NCBI GenBank assembly: GCA_034406715.1
Contig: CP137864.1
Coordinates: forward strand, 1,054,001-1,118,000
DNA length: 64,000 nucleotides
Direction of reading: 5' to 3'
DNA from: Rhodotorula mucilaginosa
Lineage: Eukaryota > Basidiomycota > Microbotryomycetes > Sporidiobolales > Sporidiobolaceae
Below, piece after piece: positions 55,367 to 64,000 of the stretch; within the stretch, counting starts at the first letter, position 1, and each line of letters starts with the position of its first letter. The position numbers were made by a program, and so were the translations under genes. Below the pieces are notes generated by a model. That model was not told where the DNA came from. It saw only the letters and a list, made by a program, of their open reading frames with translations, and ran no database searches.

Positions 55367-57616
55367 CTACGCTGCCCCTCCGTCGGAAAGCAAAAACTCG
55401 TCGACGCCCGCCAAAAGCTCCTTCCACCAACCGTCGATGACTCCGCGCTCAAAGCCGTTCGAGTCGTACCCGAGCGAAACCCAGAGCTTGCCCTGCAGGG
55501 ATCAAGTTCGAGTCAATTTGCGGATCGTCTCGCTGCCATCCTCGGTGAAGCCCTTGTGACGGTACATGCGTCATCCTGACATACCGCAAAGGTGTACGCG
55601 AAGAGGAGCAGCGCTCCAGGACGTTGGCGCGAGCCGGTCGTCAAGCTGTGTTCTCGTTGACGCAGGGTCAGCAACCGGTGATCACTCAGCTCAAATCGGC
55701 ACCGACACTCACCTGCGCAGCTCGATGCCGTCGTAGCTCGCGTGCTGGTAGATACCATCAAGATCTGCCAAAGCTCGGAGGCTGATCAGCTGCGCCGTCA
55801 TCACCTTGCTCAAGCTAGAAGACGCTGCGACTTACTTCCCAGCATCGACAGACCCATGAGCGCCGTCTGGGGTGCCTTGTCGGTGGGAATGGCGTTGCCG
55901 AGTCCGTTCTGCCGGCTGGTGACGCCAGTCGAGTCGTTCGTGCTCGAACGCGCACCTTTTCCAGCTGAAGGACTGGACTCCTCCTTCGGCCAGCCGTTCT
56001 GTCCTGCGATGAGGCGCTGCTCCTTCGTCTTCTTCTCGTCCGCTTCGCGTTCCCACTGAATGGATTGCGCCTCGCGCTTCTTGGCCATGCAGAGCGTGCG
56101 CGAGATCAAGAACGGCGATTTGACGACCTGGTTCGTCTGCTTCTTGACGCTCTGGGCGCGGAGCCAGAAAGTCGCGCTGGGCGACATGGTCGACGGGAGG
56201 AACGCCGGCAACGTGATGCTGTTGACCAATCATGAGCTCGATGTTCAGTTTTCGCACGCAAGAGCTAAACGGAGACGAGGGTGAGCACGCACTTGTAGTA
56301 TCCGATCGCGATGTGATACCAGTCTGGCTGAATCTCGCTCTTCTTGAGGAACGGACGGACGTTCAGAGCCGAGTAGAGCATGATGGGCAGCTCAAGGCTG
56401 CTTGGTCCGGCTGGTGTCGTCGAGCGGAGGTAAGCGAAAGTCGAAAGCGTAAACATGGCGTTGGCGATCGAGACGCCATTGACTTTGCATTTGGAAAGGG
56501 CACGCCTGGTTTGCTCCGGCGAGTACGAGTGGGTCAGGACGAGCGTGTGGCGTGTACCGAGGCGAGCTTTCCGGAAAGCGTGTCCGCCCTGGCGAAGCAG
56601 CGCAGATTGTGTGTCAGCTCTGTAGCGGAAACGAGATTGGGAACACTCCCTCCTTCTCCTTCGCTGCTTCAGCTAGCCGCGTGCATAGCATTGACGCTTG
56701 ACTCACGATCTGTCTTGCCTGTTCGCGTTCGAAGTCGACTCGCGCCACCGCCGCCTCCAGGCGATTGGGGGCGAAACGGTCTTCGAGTTGATCTTCCATC
56801 GAAGGTGGCAGTCCCCGCGTCGGACTGGTGAGAACGTTACCGTTCTCCAGTCCGCCTTGAGACAAGAGACTGAAGAACTCGTGCGCAGTGGAGTGCAGCG
56901 CCATGCCGTCGCCGAGAAAATGCGTGCTGAAGAGGAAAAAGTCAAAGTCTCGGGGAGCCTCGCCGTTTGCTCTGTCGGAGAAGTCGTAATCTTTCTCGGA
57001 TGCCGAGATGATGAGCTGAGACAGCTTGTCGTCGCTGAGCGTTCGAGGGCCATTCAGGTACGAAGAAATGATAGCTGCCGGTATGATCGTCAGCGAAAAT
57101 TCATCGCCTTCAACACGAGCCCCAAATTCAGCTCACCCGGTGCATCTCTACCGCTTTCGAATTTGCAAAGCTCTTGCGCTCGCGGATGGAGGCTCTGGCT
57201 GTCTGCATGGGCTCCTTGAGCCCTTCACGAGGTGACGTGCATCAGTGAGGGGTGCAGCAGGGTCGATCGTGAAAGAGAGAACGCACTGGAAACGGATATC
57301 GGTATAGTCCCGAAACTTGACTGTCGCGCTCAGAAGCGGGTGACGATGCAGGATCTGGGACCAAACGTGGAGCACACGGTCTTTCGTGACGAAGTTTGCT
57401 GGGGCAGAAAATCCGATGTGAAGATACCTGTGCCGCTCGAGCTCCCCTCGGTCAGTCAAAGCTGTCCGGGTGAACCCCAAGCCTGAGACCGGCTCACATG
57501 TCATTCACGCCGCCTTCGATGCCTTCTCCACGAGATCCGAGGTAGTAGGAGGCTTCGGTCGGTCCCAATTTCCTCGACTTGGCGGACTCGATAGCAGAGC
57601 AGAGCGAAGACGGCAT
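55367..57616 (-). CDS. Condensation-fold (alcohol acetyltransferase/HXXXD) acyltransferase
   Basis: Nine exons on the minus strand: 57498-57616, 57287-57427, 57137-57222, 56707-57074, 56293-56588, 55836-56218, 55713-55764, 55585-55645 and 55367-55492; 543 aa. N-terminus RKLGPTEASYYLGSRGEG, then NDMYLHIGFSAP and VWSQILHRHPLLSATV are typical of this BAHD/condensation-like fold. The catalytic HXXXDG motif is STHFLGDGMALH. Later blocks are SKCKVNGVSIANAMF, LPIMLYSALNVRPFL, HASYDGIELRS and LLLFAYTFAGKLWVSLGYD. The substrate cannot be told; fungal relatives acylate alcohols or polyketide/sugar hydroxyls. Exon 3 was found only by phase, with an AAG acceptor at 57223-57225. No targeting signal. Confidence 0.75.
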
Positions 57617-58214
57617 TTCTGTCTGCCCGGAGGCCAGTCGCTCCCGTGTATGTCCGGGAAGCACAGAGTGCAGGGTAGCAGCGAGAAGAGGCTCGTGAGT
57701 CACGCAGCCGAGGGTTCGAGCAGAAGGTGCACGGTTCTCGTGGTCATTGTGACGAGGGGCTCGCAGAGTTCCGTCCGGCGAGGCCCCTGCACTGGGGTGG
57801 AGGAGCACGCGTCACGCTGTGATCATCACGAAGCGGGTGTGTATAGTCGGTACAAGCAGCTCCTGCGCGAGAGACGTTGGCCTTCTCAGGCTGCTGGTTC
57901 CGCCGCCCCGCCACTGCGTCCGACTGCTCGAGGTTGCGGCGCTGAGCCCGCTTTTTGCAGCGTTCCGAGTACAGCTTTCACGCAGCCTAGAGGACTGTGC
58001 GGATCGATCTCCGGTCTCGCGCGTCCGTTCCGGCGGGAACCCGGGCGCACGGTCCCCTTTCACCCGAAATCTCCTCGGCACATCTTCGGCACACGCGCAG
58101 ACACCCTGCCCCTGCATGCACTACGTCTCGCAGCCTCTCGCTGCACGGAGAAGCGTCGGAGGGGCGGGTTAACCATCAGCACTCTCGGGAGGGTCGCTTG
58201 CACTTGCGCAGACG
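57617..58214. promoter_or_regulatory. Divergent region, acyltransferase / O-fucosyltransferase-like
   Basis: About 600 bp between start codons; both promoters. Upstream in-frame extensions exist on both strands without family support. No other feature. Confidence 0.4.
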
Positions 58215-60888
58215 ATGCCTTCGCCCCAACCAGGTCGCTTCAGGGTCGGAAACGGTGCTCGTCTCGCTCACCCTCCTTCGACCCCGGCGGAGCAAATTCG
58301 CCTGTCTGAGTCTTTGCCACGCTTCTCCCTCCGCGGCTACGTGCCGTTGTCGCCTACGTCTCCGCGCCAGCCGCTCCTTCCTGCGTCCGCAAATCCGGAG
58401 ACTCCGTCGCCTCCGTCGACACCTTCGAGCCCGAACTTCTCTCGCGGCGGCGCCGTTTTCGGGCACAGGCGCGAACGCAGCGCCCGCGCACAAGAAGGTC
58501 GGATCATGCCGAATACCCTCGCCAGTATCCGGAAGCGCACCCGTCTCAAAAGCTGCGCCGTCTTCATCCTCATCTTCGCCGCCCTCGCCGTCTTCGGATG
58601 CATCGCGTGGTCCGCGAACCTACACGTGCCATCCGAGCAAACAGTCCGATTCTACGCGAGCCGGATCGGAAACGGTTTGAGTTCGTGGAAGGGTTCCATC
58701 GAGTCGCCGGAGCAAGGCGAGCCGGCGTCTTCTACCATTCTTGCATCCCACCCGACCGGACCTGTCGATTCGAACGAGGACGGCACTGCTTCAGAGCCTG
58801 CCGACATTCCGATCTCGACACTGCCGAAGCTCGAGTCGCCGTCGCCAGCGGATCAATCCGTCAAGTACGTCGGGTATTTGCCTCACTCCGGCTTCCACAA
58901 TCAGCGGATCGAGCTGCAGAGCGCCTTGCTGCTCGGCAAGGTGCTGAATCGTACAGTGTGAGTAAATGTCGTCTCCGCAGAGTATTGCGCAGGCCAACGT
59001 TGACGTTTGCTTTCCAGCTTGATCCCGCCAGTTTGGATCGGTAAGAGTGGTCTTTACCATCGCACCTTATCGTCAAGGACTTCACGGACTAATACAGAAT
59101 TCTGCAGGCTGGCCGGTGCCGACGCAGTACTACCCGCGCCTGGTCAGTCACGAGAACTTGAAAAGCATGTTCCCGAGACGAACGAGGCTGAGCATCTGCA
59201 CCCTCCTACAGCGCGACTCGTGGACCGCCATCATGCTTTCGACGCCGCAGTCCTTCAACACAAGCAGTCTGTCGATCGACTCGAAGCTCAATCGCCCGAT
59301 AAGCAGCCGCACGTCGAGGGACGATTTCGCCTGTCCGGATTGCGACGCCGACGACCCGACGCAGATCGCCAAGCAGCAAGCGCATCATGCCGAGACACGC
59401 GCAAAGTGGGCAGCACTGGGGTACGAAGTGCGCCCGGACGGTTACCCGATCGTGCCCGGGTTGACGGCCGATGACTGCAAGTCGTACTCGCCGGAATGTC
59501 GCTTCACGTACCGAGACACCTTCCTCGGCTGGGACTTTCTCGTCGACCTGGAGAGGGCGCGAACGACCGGTTCCCGCTTGGCAAGCAGATGGGACATGCG
59601 AGAACGGGCGCTGCTGGCTCAACTGTGCGCGAGCGAAGACGATGTGGTGAGCGAGCTTCTTGTCTCCAGCCTGCGCCGCCATGTCGCGCTGACTTGGCGA
59701 ACGTGCGTCACGCAGTATATCCTCGAGGATCGGCAAAAGTACGACTTTCGCTTCACCGACGAGGTCCCGGCTTCGGCTCCCTTGATCCAGGCCAATAACG
59801 ACAAGTCGCACTGGTATCGCGACGTGTCGATCGCGGCGCTGCAGCAACTGCCCCACCGCATCTTGCTCGTTGGATCGATGCACGGGTCCGACCGCGTCCG
59901 CTTGACGCAAGAGCCGGAAGCCGAAATGTGGGCGTCGACGTTCGCGCGCTCGATGGCGTTCTCGAACCCGTGGTTGATGCGGCCGGCGGACGCGATCGTT
60001 GCACGACTCGGCGGCGCGAGCAACTTTGTCGGTGTGCATGCGCGAGTTGGCGACGGGCAATTCGTGCGGCACGCGCGCGTCAACATGGAGCGGGCGTGGC
60101 GGTCGCTCACGGACCAGCTGCAGGTGCGAGAGGACGTCGCCGAAGAGATGTGGCAGCACGTCAAGCCGGCAGAGCGCGTGACGACAAGCTCCACCACGAC
60201 GGCAGAGCATCGTCAATCGCGCAAGCACCGGCGAAATCTCGGGAAAATCGCGACCGAAGCGGAGGGAACGGCAGCCGATGCCGGCGCGGTCTCCAGCTGG
60301 GCCGAGCTGGACGGCCCGCAGGATGAAAAGGGAGAAGCTGCGCATGCGCCGAGTCCCAAAAGTCGGCACGTCCAGCGCGGTCTCCTCGCGGACCTCTGGC
60401 GGGAATGGTCCAGCAGCGGGAACCCTTCCGACCGCCTACGCAACCTGACCTGCCGCGGCGCCCTGCACGCGGACCGACGCTTCTCGGCGTTCAACACGCC
60501 TCTGTACCTGGCGACGGACTCGCGCACGCCCGAGACGGACGAGAACCTCGCCGTCTTTTTCCGGTCGTTCCCGTGCACCTTTATCCTGTCCGACTTTGGC
60601 AAGGCCGACGTCGACCGGAACGACGGCCTCGTCGTCGAGAGCGTCTCGGAGATGGACCGGCTCGTGAACGAGCTGGACGGAGTCCGACTCGGTCGTTTGT
60701 TCCTCCCGTTCACCGAGGCGATTGTGGCAGCCAAGGCTCGGGTCACGGTCGGGACACAGCGGTCGACGTTCTCAGGTGCGTACATAGCGTGTTCGAGTCG
60801 CCAGTTTCATCGTGACCTGACCATACCCTTGCTCGTCGTGTTGGCAGCCTTTGCCTCGAGCGACCTGCACGACGCATACCACGCATAG
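58215..60888 (+). CDS. O-fucosyltransferase-like type II membrane glycosyltransferase
   Basis: Exons 58215-58957, 59018-59040 (23 nt), 59108-60775 and 60848-60888, giving 824 aa. A disordered cytosolic N-terminus (about 110 aa) precedes one membrane anchor (SCAVFILIFAALAVFGCIAW). The lumenal domain opens with VGYLPHSGFHNQRIELQSAL, the GDP-fucose O-fucosyltransferase N-terminal signature, and contains NFVGVHARVGDGQF, the donor-binding H-x-R block, and LYLATDSRTPETDENL. An insert with basic and acidic repeats follows the HxR block. Such proteins are widespread in basidiomycetes and few have a known acceptor. The last intron (72 nt) is in frame; unspliced, the protein would carry 24 more residues. 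Confidence 0.8.
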
Positions 60889-61216
60889 CTTGTTGTTGTT
60901 GTTGTTGTTGCTTGCATTACCTTGCATTGGTACATATCTCAATCGAGGCGAGAGCTGAAGAGCTTCCAACCCAAGCGAGATGAATACAGAATAGGCAATT
61001 CGAGGCGACTGCGCGCGGGATGGAATTGCTAGCGGAAGTTAATTGCGATTAGTCGGCCCGATTAGGAAACGAGGTTGTTTAATGCGAGTTGTTATCTTGG
61101 GCTTTGCGGCGAGTTAACCCGCTTCTCTTCCTTACGAATCCTTTCTCCTCGTTGCTTTGTCGCAACGTTGTAATCTCGCCCAAACTGGCTTCCAAACACC
61201 TCGACCCGCGTCTCAT
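60889..61216. other. Intergenic region with TTG microsatellite
   Basis: About 328 bp between the O-fucosyltransferase-like stop and the HMG-box start. It begins with a (TTG)7 tract at 60890-60910, and the middle is relatively A/T-rich for this genome. Confidence 0.5.
60890..60910 (+). repeat. (TTG)7 microsatellite
   Basis: Seven perfect TTG units starting at the second base after the stop codon of the O-fucosyltransferase-like gene. Confidence 0.85.
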
Positions 61217-62629
61217 CATGGCCGACAAGAAGGCTGCCGTACGTGCATCTCGCCTCTCTGCCTCTGCGCCCCTCCGCCCACCCCTATCCATGCTCAGTCA
61301 GCCCCGCCGCTGCCCGCCCGCCTCGCGCCCTCCTGCCGCGAGAAAAATAAACAAACAAAGCCCGCTTTCATGTGCAACTCCTTGATCACTGACTCGCAAC
61401 TGCCTTCCCTGTCACGCCTGTTCTGTGGTCACGCTCGTCGGCGGACGAACAGCTCGTCAAGGCGCTGGAGCAGCTCGGCTCGTCGTTCGAGCACCTCAGC
61501 AAGGTGCAGGCAGAGGCCAACGAGGCCATCCGCGAGTATGCCGCCGCCGTAGACAAGGCCGAAGACGCGACCGACGTCCTCGCCTTGTTCCCCAACATGT
61601 TTGGCAGCGTCAGCTACCTCACAAAGGCCGGCACTCCCCTCGTGAGTCTCCCTTGGCCCGCTTACCCCTCTGTGCCGCCTTTCCTCCTGAACCCAGTCTC
61701 GCCGCTGCTGGTGGAGAAGTCTCTCAACCACTACATGTATTGACCAACACGCTCTATGTTTCAGGAGAACGGTGACTCGAAGAAGCGCGGCCGTGGAGCG
61801 GGCAAGGAGAAAAAGATCAAGGACCCGCTCGCGCCGAAACGCCCGCCTTCGGCCTACATCGAGTACCAGAACTCGGTCCGCGAGGACTTCCGCAAGCAGT
61901 ACAGTGACCTTCCGTACTCCGAGGTCCTCAAGAAGATCGGCCTCGTCTGGCAAGGCATGACCGAAGCCGAGAAGAAGGTGCGCGGCTCTCCCGGCCCTCG
62001 TTGTTGCCGCACGGCGAAGTACAAAGCCTGACACGTTCCCGTTTGCCATCAGCCCTGGCACGAGATCACTGGCGAGAAGAAGAACAAGTACCTCGCCGAC
62101 AAGAACGACTACGAGCAGGAACAGGGCATCGCGCCGGCCGCCGCCGTCGTCCCCAAGGAGCCCAAGAAGCGCGGCCGCAAGTCGAACGCCGAGAAGGCGG
62201 CGTTGGCTGCCGCTGCTGCCGTCTCCGCTGCTGCCGACATCCCCGTCGAGGACAGCAACAAGAAGAAGAAGGTCAGTCCACTCTCCCATCCGAGATCTCT
62301 CTCTCTCTCTCGAGTGCACAGCACAGCTATACTGACTAGCATCGACTGACTTGCACCGGAGTAGGCTGTTGCTGTATGTTGAGCCTTGCCCAAGCTTCGA
62401 TACGACCTGCCACGAGTCCTGCGATCACTGACTTTCTTTCCCCGTTGCTTCCGCCCCGCGTGTCCAACAGCAACCCGAAACTGAGTCGGATTCGGACGAC
62501 TCGGACGACGACGACGATTCGGACGACGACGACGACTCGTCCGAGGAAGAGTCCGAGGCGTCGCCGGTCCCGGTCCCCGTCAAGGTCAGCAAGAAGGACA
62601 AGCACAAGTCGAAGAAGTCGAAGCACTAA
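61217..62629 (+). CDS. HMG-box chromatin protein with acidic tail
   Basis: Exons 61217-61237, 61453-61641, 61765-61977, 62053-62271, 62365-62373 (9 nt, inferred) and 62471-62629, giving 269 aa. An N-terminal helical region (LVKALEQLGSSFEHLSKVQA) precedes a single HMG box: DPLAPKRPPSAYIEYQNSVR, then LPYSEVLKKIGLVWQGM and KKPWHEITGEKKNKYLADKN. A basic AT-hook-like segment (KEPKKRGRKS) and a Ser/Asp/Glu run with a Lys-rich end (KDKHKSKKSKH) follow. Such proteins bind and bend DNA, for instance in INO80-type complexes (Nhp10), but orthology is not established. Without the 9-nt exon the frame is still kept. Intron 1 is long (215 nt). Confidence 0.85.
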
Positions 62630-63058
62630 AGAGGGGGTGCCTGAATCATCGCTTGGAGAATATGGTGGAATAGGAGGGAGGGAGCTCTCAAAATTTGCGC
62701 CTCAGGGTGGCCTTGTGTGCCGATCCAGGTCGGCTTGGTCTCTGTTTTAATCTTTTCCCATGTTTCTTCTTCTGCTCCCGCTTTTTGTCCCCGAGTCCCG
62801 CTGCTGTCTGTCGTCCGTAAACAATGATACCAACCCATTGTCCACACCTTGCTCGAGTTTGCGGATCGGGGAGCGCCTGAAGGTTGCGAACGAGGACGAA
62901 AGCATCTCATAACAAGCGCGGCAAAGCGGAAGAGGGTGTGCTACAAGCGAAGGAGAAGGGGTATATTGCGAGTGAAGAAGAGGGTACAATCTGTGCTGGA
63001 TGGTGGGTATAGATATATGCAGAGAGGCCGTGCGAGTCGAAAACGGGCGGCATCCGCG
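62630..63058. other. Convergent gap HMG-box / TPR gene
   Basis: About 430 bp between two stop codons, holding two 3' UTRs. No gene recognised. Confidence 0.5.
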
Positions 63059-64000
63059 CTAAGCGGCAGCGGAGGCGTCGTCGGCCTTGCTCGTCGACGC
63101 TTTAGCCGGCAACTCGGGCGCCGCCTGCTTGCCTTTTTCGCCCGAAGTCGACGCGCCCTTGTTCGAAGTTTCCGCCTCATCAGCGTCCACGATCTCGGTG
63201 ATCCTCGCGCCGCCGCCGCCGCCGCTGCTGTCGCCGTTGTCGGACTTTTTCGCCGCAAACGCCTTGCTCTTGGCGGCAAAGATCCCCCCTGCAAAAGGAC
63301 GCACAAATCCTCCATGATGAGCGTCTCAAAGAGAAGAATCGTAGACGAATCTCCGACGCACGGAACTGGAGGTCAGCCTTTTTCTGACGAGCCTTCTCGT
63401 CGAGCTCGAGTTTCTGGAGCGCGGCCGTGATGGCTGCGTCGGGGTGCTTCTTCTGCAGGTTCTGCAGCATCTTGCGACCTGTTATCCATCCACTCTAGTA
63501 CCGTCAGCCCTTGTTCACGAGGGGGCTCGGCGAACTCGGCTCGTGAACCGCGAGCTGCGAAAAGAGGCGCGGACAACGTACCGGTGTAGATTTCGCCGAG
63601 GCCCAGGCGCGCCTGAGCTTCGCGGAAGACGGCTTTGGGGTGGTCACTGTGAGAAGAGCGTGATTAGCTGTGCGAAATCCCTGCGAGAACCGACGGGGGT
63701 GCAGTGCTGTCACTGTGCTGCTCACCTGTGCAGCCGTTTCGCCGCTTCCGCCGACCTGAGCGCCTTCTGCCACTTCTCCTGCTTGATGTAGATGCTGTTT
63801 CCCCTCTCGGCAGTCATCAGCATCGAAGTGGACGTGTCAGTAGACATGCAAAAGGACGGACTTGGCCATGTTGAGGTGCGTGTTGAGAATCGCAGACTTG
63901 ACCTTCTCTCCCTGCGTCGGCTCGGAAGCGGTCTGCTTGCCCTTGCTGTCTCCGCCGCCACCGCCACTACCGCCGTCTTCCTTCTCCTTCTGTCCTTCCT
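63059..64000 (-). CDS. TPR-domain protein (immunophilin-cochaperone-like), 5' partial
   Basis: Exons on the minus strand: 63862-64000 (continues past the edge), 63726-63794, 63582-63646, 63362-63478 and 63059-63288. The visible protein starts in a Lys/Glu/Gly-rich stretch, then TPR helices: KSAILNTHLNMANIYIKQEK, KWQKALRSAEAAKRLHS, DHPKAVFREAQARLGLGEIY, and an RKMLQNLQKKHPDAAITAAL end helix. The arrangement resembles the last repeats of FKBP/CYP40-type cochaperones, but the catalytic or other N-terminal domain is outside the window. The tail is Ala/Ser/Lys/Glu-rich. The donor GTCCGT at 63861 and acceptor at 63795-63797 were chosen by phase. Confidence 0.65.

Overview
The window is nuclear DNA of a GC-rich, intron-rich fungus, most likely a basidiomycete red yeast of the Rhodotorula/Rhodosporidium/Sporobolomyces type. 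That placement is inferred from base composition, many 55-100 nt introns with GTRNGT donors and a CTGAC/CTRAY branch site, and the gene types; no phylogeny was run. I see 29 protein genes (two cut by the window edges, one a doubtful small ORF). I see no tRNA, rRNA, CRISPR array, transposon or virus-like element. All exon limits were placed by eye from splice consensus, reading phase and family conservation.

Layout. 1-9 kb: 3' part of NOP53, an ING-type PHD-finger protein (-), the second-largest RNA polymerase I subunit RPA135, and an orphan disordered protein (-) with a KEN box. 9-27 kb: a thioredoxin-fold (DsbA/GST-kappa-like) protein, a secreted GH16 glucanase (-), a 15-exon UBP2-like deubiquitinase, a GH26-like surface glycosidase, a possible 38-aa membrane peptide, an isochorismatase-fold hydrolase (-), and two tandem secreted LIP-family lipases. 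28-43 kb: housekeeping genes: ribosomal protein S3, MMM1 (ERMES, -), an EB1-family microtubule end-binding protein (-), an m-AAA protease subunit, EMC3 (-), a BOR1-like anion transporter and D-aminoacyl-tRNA deacylase. 43.7-53.3 kb: an apparent aromatic-acid catabolic cluster. 53-64 kb: MTD1 (-), a condensation-fold acyltransferase (-), an O-fucosyltransferase-like type II membrane protein, an HMG-box protein and the 3' part of a TPR protein (-).

The most interesting region is 43.7-53.3 kb. Two divergent gene pairs flank a ROG1-like lipase: a carboxymuconolactone decarboxylase/alpha-beta hydrolase fusion (-) with an EthD-like protein (+), and a secreted intradiol ring-cleavage dioxygenase (-) with a 3-carboxy-cis,cis-muconate cyclase-like lactonizing enzyme (+). 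Together they could open a catechol ring, lactonize the muconate, then decarboxylate and hydrolyse the lactone to 3-oxoadipate. The fusion carries the decarboxylase at its N-terminus, the reverse of the bacterial PcaL order. The two divergent promoters share an exact 13-bp GC-rich word, with a near copy beside one of them, which would suit a pathway-specific regulator.

The window also holds several very small exons: 13 and 11 nt in RPS3, 13 nt in EB1, 9 nt in the HMG gene, 16 nt in UBP2 and 23 nt in the O-fucosyltransferase. It has one GC-AG intron and a few AAG acceptors. Simple ORF calling gets many of these genes wrong.
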